In this document: positions 1-6,025 of the stretch, piece after piece
How the letters are laid out: each line of letters begins with the position of its first letter
How positions within the stretch are numbered: position 1 is the first letter of the stretch
Origin: Chloroflexota bacterium
GTDB lineage: Bacteria; Chloroflexota; Dehalococcoidia; GIF9; UBA5629
DNA: 7,147 nt
Assembly (NCBI GenBank): GCA_026389655.1
Contig: JAPLHL010000188.1
Coordinates: 1-7,147 of the forward strand
Direction: 5' to 3'
Position numbers and translations under genes: made by a program
The notes under the pieces: model-generated
Databases searched by the model: none
Told to the model about the DNA's origin: nothing
The model's input: the letters and a program-made list of their open reading frames with translations, nothing else

Positions 1-40
1 GTATCTCACGTAAATTTTTCTGATAAGTTTCTCTGCTCAT
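1..40 (-). CDS. phoU: PhoU-like phosphate signalling regulator, N-terminal fragment
   Basis: Only the first 13 codons are in the window, reading MSRETYQKNLREI from an ATG at position 40; the rest lies beyond the left edge. A Shine-Dalgarno-like GGAG sits 8 bases before the ATG, and the gene begins 16 bases after the pstB stop. Many PhoU proteins open with a short helix of this kind (Arg, an aromatic residue, then Leu at helical spacing), and phoU commonly follows pstB. In the family, PhoU is a cytoplasmic helical-bundle protein that links the Pst transporter to the PhoR kinase and lowers Pho signalling when phosphate is plentiful. The assignment rests mostly on gene order, because 13 residues are too few to prove the family. 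Confidence 0.72.
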   Translation of the reverse strand, partial: MSRETYQKNLREI

Positions 41-56
41 AATATCATCTCCGTCC

Positions 57-836
57 TTAGCCGAAGCGTCCGGTTATATAATCCTCTGTCCTCTTATCTT
101 TTGGGACACTAAAGATTTCCTTTGTCGGTGCGAATTCTATCAACTCACCCAGTAAAAGGAAACCGGTAGTATCAGATACCCGCGCCGCTTGCTGCATATT
201 ATGGGTAACGATTACAACTGTGTAATCCTTTTTAATTTCCAGCATCAATTCCTCTATTTTTAACGTGGAGATCGGATCAAGCGCCGAGCATGGCTCATCC
301 ATTAGTATTATCTCCGGTTCAATTGCGATTGCACGTGCAATGCATAGCCGCTGCTGTTGCCCTCCTGAAAGGGATGCGCCCGGTTGCTTCAATTTATCCT
401 TAACTTCCTCCCATAAAGCTGCCTTCTTCAAGCTCCTCTCAACCAAATCATGTAAATCGCTTCGCCGGCTCCACAGGCGCGTCAGGCTTATACCCGACGC
501 TACATTGTCGAAAATCGACATTGTGGGGAACACGCTGGCTTTCTGAAAAACCATGCCTATGCGGCGGCGTATTGTCACCGGATCGACATCTTTCAAATAT
601 ATATCTTTGCCTTCATATAAGACCTGACCTTCCACTCTGCCACTGCTGGATACCTCGTGCATCCGATTCATGCAGCGGATAAGAGTTGATTTACCGCAGC
701 CCGACGGGCCGATAAGTGCGGTGATCGACTGTGAGCGTATGCACATGTTTATCTTATTCACCGCCATCGTTTTCCCATACCAGGCCTTGAGATTGACGAC
801 CTCCAGGACATTTTTACCCTTACACACTTTGTTCAT
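57..836 (-). CDS. pstB: Phosphate ABC transporter ATP-binding protein PstB
   Basis: This 259-residue cytoplasmic ATPase powers phosphate import through PstC/PstA and has the usual PstB length. All ABC motifs are intact: Walker [10 protein letters not shown] (residues 43-51), Q-loop Gln98, signature LSGGQQQ (156-162), Walker B ending in MDEP (179-182), D-loop SALD (184-187) and switch His212. The stretch [12 protein letters not shown] (211-222) and the C-terminal [10 protein letters not shown] (250-259) are typical of PstB rather than other ABC ATPases. One oddity is the segment after the Q-loop, [15 protein letters not shown], where the family usually has FQKP-x-PFP-MSIYDN; it lacks both conserved prolines and is one residue longer. 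The ATG at 836 follows pstA by 22 bases with only a weak AAGGG about 10 bases upstream, so translation may be partly coupled to pstA. Confidence 0.97.
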   Translation of the reverse strand: MNKVCKGKNVLEVVNLKAWYGKTMAVNKINMCIRSQSITALIGPSGCGKSTLIRCMNRMHEVSSSGRVEGQVLYEGKDIYLKDVDPVTIRRRIGMVFQKASVFPTMSIFDNVASGISLTRLWSRRSDLHDLVERSLKKAALWEEVKDKLKQPGASLSGGQQQRLCIARAIAIEPEIILMDEPCSALDPISTLKIEELMLEIKKDYTVVIVTHNMQQAARVSDTTGFLLLGELIEFAPTKEIFSVPKDKRTEDYITGRFG

Positions 837-858
837 TTTTACTTAGCCCTTATTACTA

Positions 859-1704
859 TTATCTTCCTTTTCTGCTGCTAACCCAACGTACTAATATATT
901 TATCCCCAAGACCAGTATTACAAGTAAAAAGGCTGCGGCCCAAGCCTGCTTCTGCCAATCGCCGTAAGGGGATAACGCATAGCGGTATATTTGTAATGGC
1001 AATGCCCCTATCGGTTCAGCCAGTCCTTGAACACCGAATGCACTGCCTAAAGCCGTAAATATGAGAGGGGCCGTCTCGCCTGCAACACGGGCAACCGCCA
1101 GCATAATACCGGTCACAATTCCTGTGATTGCACCAGGTATGATTACCCCTGCAACCGCCCGCCACCGGTTAATACCCAGAGCTAAAGCTGCCTCACGCTG
1201 CGAGTTGGGCACCAGTCGCAGCGCTTCCTCAGCGGTGCGTGCCACGACTGGAATCATAATAATGGCCAGCGCTACACCAGCCGATAAGGCAGAATATGTT
1301 TGCATCGGACGTACCAGTATGGCATAAGCAAAAACGCCGACAACAATTGAAGGCACACCCGCCAGTATGTCCGCAGCAAAACGTACGGCTGAAGCTACTT
1401 TTGAACCGGCATATTCCGACACGAATATTCCTGACATCAGCCCTACCGGCAAAGCAATAACCGAAGCCAAAACAACCAGGATAAGAGTACCAAAAATCTC
1501 ATCTCTCATTCCACCCCCGGTCTCGCCTACCGGCTTGGATGCCTGTGTAATAATATCTACGTTGAGATATGATATGCCGTTTACAAGGGTATAACCCAGG
1601 ATTAGACCAAGGACAATTATCACAATACCTGTAGCACAGCCGCTTAAACCAAGCATCACACGGCTGGTCCATTTGCGTCTTAAATCAAAGTAGCCTGACG
1701 TCAT
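859..1704 (-). CDS. pstA: Phosphate ABC transporter permease PstA
   Basis: A 281-residue integral membrane protein, one half of the phosphate channel (partner PstC). Hydrophobic stretches suggest six membrane helices at about residues 16-40, 70-97, 112-133, 138-155, 185-206 and 255-274. The cytoplasmic EAA loop that docks on the ATPase is visible as SQREAALALGINRW (168-181), followed by the conserved Pro190 and Gly195. GVPSIVVG (116-123) and ARVAGETAPLIFTA (205-218) are hallmark PstA segments. The ATG at 1704 directly abuts the pstC stop (TAAATG), and its Shine-Dalgarno GGGAG lies inside the last pstC codons. This arrangement implies translational coupling and matched production of the two permeases. 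Confidence 0.96.
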   Translation of the reverse strand: MTSGYFDLRRKWTSRVMLGLSGCATGIVIIVLGLILGYTLVNGISYLNVDIITQASKPVGETGGGMRDEIFGTLILVVLASVIALPVGLMSGIFVSEYAGSKVASAVRFAADILAGVPSIVVGVFAYAILVRPMQTYSALSAGVALAIIMIPVVARTAEEALRLVPNSQREAALALGINRWRAVAGVIIPGAITGIVTGIMLAVARVAGETAPLIFTALGSAFGVQGLAEPIGALPLQIYRYALSPYGDWQKQAWAAAFLLVILVLGINILVRWVSSRKGR

Positions 1705-2685
1705 TTACTCTCCCGTCACCTTGACTGAGGTAGTACGCCATACCATCAATCGAGCAATGATATTCACCAGAAGTGTTATGCCGAAAAGCACTAAAGCAAG
1801 TTCTACCAGGCTGCCTAAATATATATCTCCGGAAGCCTCGCTGAACTCGCTGGCAACCTTGCTGGCGATTGTCACACCCGGCGAAAACAACGAAGCGGTT
1901 AGTTTATATGAATTTCCAATCACCATTGTTACCGCCATCGTCTCGCCAAGCGCCCGCCCCAATCCAAGGATTATTGCACCAACTAAACCCGAACGGCAAT
2001 ATGGTAACACCGCCCGGTTAATAGACTCCCATTTTGTAGCACCCAAAGCCAGCATGGCTTCACGTTGGGTAACAGGGACAGCGCGCATCACATCACGGCT
2101 CACGGCAGTTATTATCGGTACAACCATGATCGCCAGAATAATTCCAGCCGAGAGAAAACCAACACCAAATGGCGGCCCCTGGAAAAAAGGAAGAAACCCC
2201 AGAGTACTTCCCAGCCATTTCTCAACCGGGCTCCGTATGAATGGAACTAGAACAAACATCCCCCATAAGCCGATGATCACGCTTGGGATAGCTGCCAGCA
2301 TTTCAATCAGGAAAGAGCACGGCCTGCTAAGCCATTCCGGCGCCAGTTCGCTTAAGAATATGGCACAGCCAAGGCTAATAGGGATGGCAATAAGAAGACC
2401 GATCAATGAACTTAGCAGCGTCCCATATATGGCCGGGAGAGCGCCGAAAATCTCGTTCACCGGGTCCCATGAAATGCTTGTGATAAAGGAAAGGCCGAAT
2501 CTCTCTATGGCAGTCCACGCATCAATATTCAAAGAAATTAATAAGCCTGCCAGGATCAGTACCATCAGCAAGGCGAAAATAAGTGTCAGCCCAAAGAATA
2601 TTTTGTCGCCGACCCGCCCGCGTCGTTCTTCACGGTCATCCAATTTCCCGGCAGGGAACGTCGTATCTGTCTTGGTAGTATCCAT
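1705..2685 (-). CDS. pstC: Phosphate ABC transporter permease PstC
   Basis: A 326-residue integral membrane permease, partner of PstA. A charged, hydrophilic N-terminus of about 28 residues precedes hydrophobic segments near residues 29-52, 84-112, 125-150, 175-193, 230-256 and 289-312. Family landmarks are AAIPSVIIGLWG (131-142), the EAA loop TQREAMLALGATKW (206-219) and GLGRALGETMAVTMVIGN (241-258). The start is less certain than the rest. The ATG at 2685 has an AGGA touching it, too close to act as an ordinary ribosome site, with only a poor GCGAG further upstream. An in-frame TAG closes the frame 15 bases before the ATG. A TTG at codon 15 (2643) is an alternative, also without good spacing. 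The ATG is kept as the simplest choice. Confidence 0.95.
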   Translation of the reverse strand: MDTTKTDTTFPAGKLDDREERRGRVGDKIFFGLTLIFALLMVLILAGLLISLNIDAWTAIERFGLSFITSISWDPVNEIFGALPAIYGTLLSSLIGLLIAIPISLGCAIFLSELAPEWLSRPCSFLIEMLAAIPSVIIGLWGMFVLVPFIRSPVEKWLGSTLGFLPFFQGPPFGVGFLSAGIILAIMVVPIITAVSRDVMRAVPVTQREAMLALGATKWESINRAVLPYCRSGLVGAIILGLGRALGETMAVTMVIGNSYKLTASLFSPGVTIASKVASEFSEASGDIYLGSLVELALVLFGITLLVNIIARLMVWRTTSVKVTGE

Positions 2686-2720
2686 TCCTATAATGACTCG
2701 CTATAATATCACGATCAAAC

Positions 2721-2757
2721 GGAAAATGCGGGAAGGCCTTCGCCATCCTGCATTCCC
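2721..2757 (-). other. Imperfect stem-loop in the pstS-pstC gap
   Basis: Arms at 2721-2737 and 2742-2757 pair around a four-base loop. On the transcript the inner helix is GGC/GCC closing a GAAG tetraloop, then a U-U mismatch, GGA/UCC, a C-A mismatch, and AAUGC/GCAUU, with two outer G-C pairs beyond a small asymmetry. It is followed by a mixed U/C stretch, not a clean U-run, so it is not a strong terminator. It lies between a substrate-binding protein gene and its permease gene, where hairpins often stabilise the upstream mRNA or cause partial termination. Function here is inferred from position only. Confidence 0.5.
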
Positions 2758-2777
2758 GGTTTCTATTGCCTCCAATA

Positions 2778-3884
2778 TTAACGGCTAACTAACGGCTGCC
2801 CCTGATATTTTATTGACAGTATCTCGTTTTCAGCTTTTACTATTGCTGCGGCAGACAAGCTTGCATAGCTGAGAGGTTCCGTATATTGTTGCCCATCATG
2901 TATGGCCCACCACAACAATTTTGCGAGTACCTCGCCTTTTGTTTTGTCCGGCTGGTCGGTATATACCAGTATCCAGGTAAATCCGGCAACGGGATAGGCT
3001 TCAGGATTAGAGGAGTTGGTCAGCATCACTTTCATGTCATCGGGCAGGGTCACTCCTTCGGCTGCCTTGGTAGTTGCTGCCAGTGACGGTTCTATATACT
3101 TGCCAGCGCTATTCTTCAACGCGGCCCAGGGTATTTTGTTCTGAACAGCATAGGCGAGTTCAACATAACCGATGGCGCCAGGCAATTGCTGCACCTGTCC
3201 GGCCACTCCCGCGTTGCCCTGCCCACCGATGTCTCCGGGCCATTTCACAGAGGTCGCATTACCAACCTGGCTGCTCCAATCCGAGCTAACCTTTGAAAGG
3301 TAATTTGTGAATATATATGTTGTGCCGGAGCCATCAGAGCGATGAACGACCGCAATTGCCAGATCAGGTAATTGCAAGCCCGGATTTAGAGAAGTTATTG
3401 CAGTATCATTCCATTTAATTATCTTTTTCAGGTAAATTCCTGCCAGGACATCTCCCGTAAGTTTTACCTGCCCGTTACCAAGGCCGGGGAGATTATAAAT
3501 AATGGCTACGGAGCCTGCGGCCATCGGCACGTGTAATATGGGGCCGTGCTTGGATTCCGCCTTTGTTTGCTGCTCTGCAGTCATGATCCCGTCACTGGCA
3601 CCAAAATCAACCGTACCTTCGGTAATTTGGCTGATGCCGCCGCCTGAGCCGATCGGTTGATAATTTACCTTTGCACCTGTAAGTTTGTTGTACTGGTCGA
3701 ACCATTTTGTATATAAAGGCGCCGGGAACGTAGCACCCGCTCCGGTTAAATTTATTGATCCGGAAGACGCTGCTCCAGAAGTTGAAGGTTTGGTAGCTGC
3801 AGTACCGGAACATGCGTTGAGTGCCATCACGCTCATCACTATCACTACAAGAAGGACAATATTTTTACCCAGATGTTTGCTCAA
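2778..3884 (-). CDS. pstS: Phosphate-binding lipoprotein PstS
   Basis: A 368-residue extracytoplasmic binding protein that captures phosphate and delivers it to PstC/PstA. The N-terminus is a lipoprotein signal: Lys3 and Lys7, a hydrophobic core (residues 9-22) and lipobox LNAC with the lipid-anchored Cys25, then a Ser/Thr/Ala/Gly-rich linker to about residue 43. Ligand-site segments are GAGATFPAPLYTKW (48-61), GSGGGI (79-84), DFGASD (93-98), HRSDGSGTT (181-189, with the Arg and Asp typical of phosphate coordination) and GAIGYVELAYA (236-246). The start is TTG, chosen because a perfect AAGGAG lies 8 bases upstream and the signal peptide needs the Lys residues that follow. It is first in the transporter operon and probably the most highly expressed gene. 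Its last codons carry an 11-base-period duplication. Confidence 0.96.
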   Translation of the reverse strand: MSKHLGKNIVLLVVIVMSVMALNACSGTAATKPSTSGAASSGSINLTGAGATFPAPLYTKWFDQYNKLTGAKVNYQPIGSGGGISQITEGTVDFGASDGIMTAEQQTKAESKHGPILHVPMAAGSVAIIYNLPGLGNGQVKLTGDVLAGIYLKKIIKWNDTAITSLNPGLQLPDLAIAVVHRSDGSGTTYIFTNYLSKVSSDWSSQVGNATSVKWPGDIGGQGNAGVAGQVQQLPGAIGYVELAYAVQNKIPWAALKNSAGKYIEPSLAATTKAAEGVTLPDDMKVMLTNSSNPEAYPVAGFTWILVYTDQPDKTKGEVLAKLLWWAIHDGQQYTEPLSYASLSAAAIVKAENEILSIKYQGQPLVSR

Positions 3885-3892
3885 ATTGTTAA

Positions 3893-3898
3893 CTCCTT
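3893..3898 (-). promoter_or_regulatory. Ribosome binding site of pstS (sets the TTG start)
   Basis: AAGGAG on the coding strand, 8 bases before the TTG at 3884. It is the strongest Shine-Dalgarno match in the window and decides the pstS start. The next in-frame ATG is codon 17, inside the signal-peptide core, and starting there would remove the positive N-region. Confidence 0.85.
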
Positions 3899-3938
3899 AA
3901 TTGAGATTTTTGTGTTGTCGGCCTTCTTCACTATGCAC

Positions 3939-3944
3939 AGTTTA
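3939..3944 (-). promoter_or_regulatory. Candidate -10 element of the pst promoter
   Basis: TAAACT on the coding strand is the best-placed -10-like hexamer downstream of the Pho repeats. It starts 9 bases after a degenerate fourth repeat (TTTATG, 3954-3959) and 20 bases after the last good repeat. No -35 hexamer is evident, as expected if PhoB replaces it. CATAGT at 3930-3935 is an alternative. Inference only. Confidence 0.3.
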
Positions 3945-3964
3945 CGGCATACACATAAAACCGT

Positions 3965-3992
3965 GGTTAATGAAATGTTAAATTCCGGTTAA
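3965..3992 (-). promoter_or_regulatory. Pho box: three phased direct repeats upstream of pstS
   Basis: On the coding strand the units are TTAACC (3987-3992), TTAACA (3976-3981) and TTAACC (3965-3970), each separated by 5 bases, an exact 11-base period. A weak fourth unit, TTTATG, follows in phase at 3954-3959. PhoB/PhoP-family winged-helix regulators bind direct repeats at 11-base period on one face of DNA. The Bacillus PhoP consensus is TT(A/T/C)ACA-like hexamers spaced about 5 bases, which this matches closely. The site lies 81-108 bases before the pstS start, in the only sizeable gap before the transporter genes, directly downstream of the phoB-phoR pair that would encode its binder. Confidence 0.78.
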
Positions 3993-4008
3993 AAAATCCG
4001 GGAGCAGA

Positions 4009-5184
4009 CTATGCAGGTAACGGCAATGTGAAATAGAATGTGGACCCCTTCCCCTCCACACTCTCTACCCAGATTTTTCCTCCATGCGAGGCTATGATAT
4101 GTTTTGAAATGGCCAGCCCCAACCCTGATCCCTCGGTGTTCCTGGATTTATCTACCTTGTAAAATCTCTCAAAAATACGCGGTAATTCCTCGGCAAAAAT
4201 CCCTATACCCGTATCAGCAATAGAGACTAATAGTGTGTTGCCATCTTTCACGGCCTTGATAGTAATCTGACCATCAGGACCCGAATATTTGATCGCATTG
4301 TGAAGTAAATTCATCAAAACGCTTTCTATCGCGGCTTTATCAATAACGGGTGCCGGCATTCCCGGCTCAATGCTTACGTTAATCGAAAGCCCCTTACGGT
4401 TGGCCTGTGCCCTCAACCTCTCCACAGTCTGTCCTATCAGTCGCCCTATATCGACAACTCCCTTTTCCGCCGTTAACCCGTCACTTTCGATCACCGACAA
4501 TTGGTTCAAGTCATCGGTCATTTGCTGCAACTTGATAGATTCTATATCCATTTTTCTCAGGAAATCCGCTGAAACGCTCGGATCATTGACAGCCCCTTGT
4601 AGAAGCGTTTCAGCCAACAACCTTATGGATGCAATGGGAGTCCTGAATTCGTGCGCAATATTGGAAACCAGGTCTTTTCGTATCTGTTCAATACGCTGCC
4701 TTTCCGTTAAGTCCTTGATTATCACAACATAGCTTCCGTTTCCCTCACCAGGCAAAACGGAAACATGTAATAGTTGCTTCATTTGATGTGTCCGTATCAA
4801 CGAAAGCTGCGGCTCCCCGGTATTAACGCTCTTTTTCAGCAACGCATCACATTCATGGTCCCTCACGACTTCAATGAAAGTCTGGCCATCCCACTTGTCC
4901 GGCAATATATCAAAGAGTTTCATGGCAGCATTGTTCATATAGCTGACCTTGTTGTTTTCACTTATTATAAGCACGCCATCATCTATTTCTGATAGAGCGC
5001 GTTTTATCGCAATGGAAGCGATCTTATCATCTGTGAAAATGGTACCGGATTGAATATGCCCGCTATACTTATTACTCCTCTCTTTCCTGGTTAGCCTGTA
5101 TCCAAACAGGTATGCCGCAACGTATAAAATTACTGCAGAAGACAGAAAAACAGTTAGAATTAAAAGCCAGATATCCATATTCAT
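4009..5184 (-). CDS. phoR: PhoR-type phosphate sensor histidine kinase
   Basis: A 391-residue membrane-anchored kinase that would phosphorylate the adjacent response regulator under phosphate limitation. In order: one hydrophobic segment (about residues 5-28), a basic juxtamembrane stretch, a cytoplasmic PAS domain (about 55-160, starting ALSEIDDGVLIISENN), a HisKA dimerisation domain with phosphoacceptor His178 in NIAHEFRTP (175-183), and a HATPase domain. The HATPase has N-box NLLHNAIKYS (292-301), G1 box DTGIGI (324-329), F-box ERFYKVDKSR (339-348) and G2 box GSGLGL (352-357). With a single membrane segment there is no visible outside sensor domain, so the signal probably comes from Pst/PhoU through the PAS domain. 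The ATG at 5184 has GGAAG 7 bases upstream and lies 24 bases after the regulator gene; a second ATG at codon 3 is possible. No terminator separates it clearly from pstS. Confidence 0.93.
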   Translation of the reverse strand: MNMDIWLLILTVFLSSAVILYVAAYLFGYRLTRKERSNKYSGHIQSGTIFTDDKIASIAIKRALSEIDDGVLIISENNKVSYMNNAAMKLFDILPDKWDGQTFIEVVRDHECDALLKKSVNTGEPQLSLIRTHQMKQLLHVSVLPGEGNGSYVVIIKDLTERQRIEQIRKDLVSNIAHEFRTPIASIRLLAETLLQGAVNDPSVSADFLRKMDIESIKLQQMTDDLNQLSVIESDGLTAEKGVVDIGRLIGQTVERLRAQANRKGLSINVSIEPGMPAPVIDKAAIESVLMNLLHNAIKYSGPDGQITIKAVKDGNTLLVSIADTGIGIFAEELPRIFERFYKVDKSRNTEGSGLGLAISKHIIASHGGKIWVESVEGKGSTFYFTLPLPA

Positions 5185-5208
5185 CAGTCAACTTCCAAGA
5201 CAGACAAA

Positions 5209-5916
5209 TCAGGGCTCGAATTTATATCCATACCCGCGTACCGTCATTAAATGCACCGGCTTTTCGGGGTCCGCTTCGAGTTTCTGCCTCAACCAGCGCA
5301 TATGGACATCTACCGTCCGGGCATTGCCAATATAATCATAACCCCATACCTTTCTCAATACCTGTTCCCTACCAATCACCTGCCCGGTATTGCTCATAAG
5401 GAAGCTCAGCAGCTCAAATTCCTTTGGATTAAGCTCCACTGTTTCTTGCCCGCGTAAAACAGAGTGTCTGCTGACATCGATTCTTATATCACCGCCTTGC
5501 AGATACCGGGCAGTTTCCTTCTCATTCTTCATATTCTCTTTTATCTCAGTCGCTCCGCGACGCAGCACAGCTTTTACCCGCGCAAGAAGCTCTCTCATAC
5601 TAAAAGGTTTGGTCACATAATCATCGGCACCCATCTCCAGCCCCACAACTTTATCAACCTCTTCCGTCTTGGCGGTGAGCATAATAATAGGAGTGCGCCT
5701 CTCACTCTGAATAATCCTGCATACCTCCAAACCACTCATTACCGGTAACATCAAGTCCAGGATTACCAGCGAAGGACTGCCGGTCCGAAAAAGTTCAATC
5801 GCTTTGCCGCCGTCTGCAGCTTCAAGCACATTGTATCCCTCTTTCCTTAAGTTATAAGATAACACCTCACGCAGAGTATTATCATCTTCGACTACAAGCA
5901 GGCTAGTTTCCTTCAT
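5209..5916 (-). CDS. phoB: PhoB/PhoP-type response regulator (OmpR family)
   Basis: A 235-residue two-domain transcription factor. The receiver domain (about residues 4-120) has acidic pocket residues Glu10-Asp11-Asp12, phosphoacceptor Asp54 in VILDLMLP, Thr81 and Lys103 in TKP. A charged linker (about 121-137) leads to a winged-helix DNA-binding domain: LNPKEFELLSFL (162-173), recognition helix in ARTVDVHMRWLRQKL (199-213) and wing VRGYGYKF (226-233). Neighbours phoR and the pst genes identify it as the Pho regulator, called PhoB in Gram-negatives and PhoP in Bacillus. Sequence alone does not separate it from other OmpR-family members. The ATG at 5916 has only a weak GGA about 5 bases upstream. 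No Pho box is visible before it, so it may be expressed from a basal promoter or read-through and raised less strongly than pstS. Confidence 0.92.
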   Translation of the reverse strand: MKETSLLVVEDDNTLREVLSYNLRKEGYNVLEAADGGKAIELFRTGSPSLVILDLMLPVMSGLEVCRIIQSERRTPIIMLTAKTEEVDKVVGLEMGADDYVTKPFSMRELLARVKAVLRRGATEIKENMKNEKETARYLQGGDIRIDVSRHSVLRGQETVELNPKEFELLSFLMSNTGQVIGREQVLRKVWGYDYIGNARTVDVHMRWLRQKLEADPEKPVHLMTVRGYGYKFEP

Positions 5917-5938
5917 ATATCCATTTCACTTCAGCCAG

Positions 5939-5962
5939 GCTAATTCCCGTATCTAGATTAGC
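5939..5962. other. Inverted repeat in the phoB leader
   Basis: GCTAAT (5939-5944) and ATTAGC (5957-5962) are perfect inverted copies with a 12-base spacer, lying between the sigma-gene terminator and the phoB start. This could be an operator for a dimeric regulator (half-site centres 18 bases apart) or a weak leader hairpin. No binder can be named. The 6-base arms are short enough to occur by chance. Confidence 0.3.
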
Positions 5963-5963
5963 A

Positions 5964-6005
5964 TAAAAGAAGGACCCTCAGCATCTGTATAGCTGCGGGT
6001 CCTTT
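5964..6005 (-). terminator. Intrinsic terminator of the sigma factor gene
   Basis: Arms 5971-5982 and 5992-6003 pair over 11 of 12 positions (AGGACCC and CAGC blocks, one mismatch at 5978/5996) around a 9-base loop. On the minus-strand transcript the stem is followed by UCUUUUAU, a U-rich tract. It lies just after the sigma gene stop at 6026, so it ends that transcript and separates it from phoB. The mismatch and the interrupted U-tract may permit some read-through. Confidence 0.85.
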
Positions 6006-6025
6006 CCCAACTTTGACTATTGATT

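Noticed and set aside
2690..2712. TGATATTAT as an extended -10 promoter for pstC
   Set aside because: The hexamer is reasonable but no -35 match lies at normal spacing, and it sits close to the ATG. Read-through from pstS explains pstC expression.
1721..2788. Long plus-strand open frame (355 codons) antisense to pstC
   Set aside because: It lies almost wholly opposite the well-supported pstC, its translation is low-complexity with many Arg/Ser/Ile/Pro and no recognisable domain, and all real genes here are on the other strand. It is a shadow of pstC codon usage.
3983..4002. CCGG...CCGG pairing as a phoR terminator
   Set aside because: Only four base pairs around an A/T-rich loop, overlapping the Pho repeats, with no following U-run on the transcript. 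Too weak to call a terminator.
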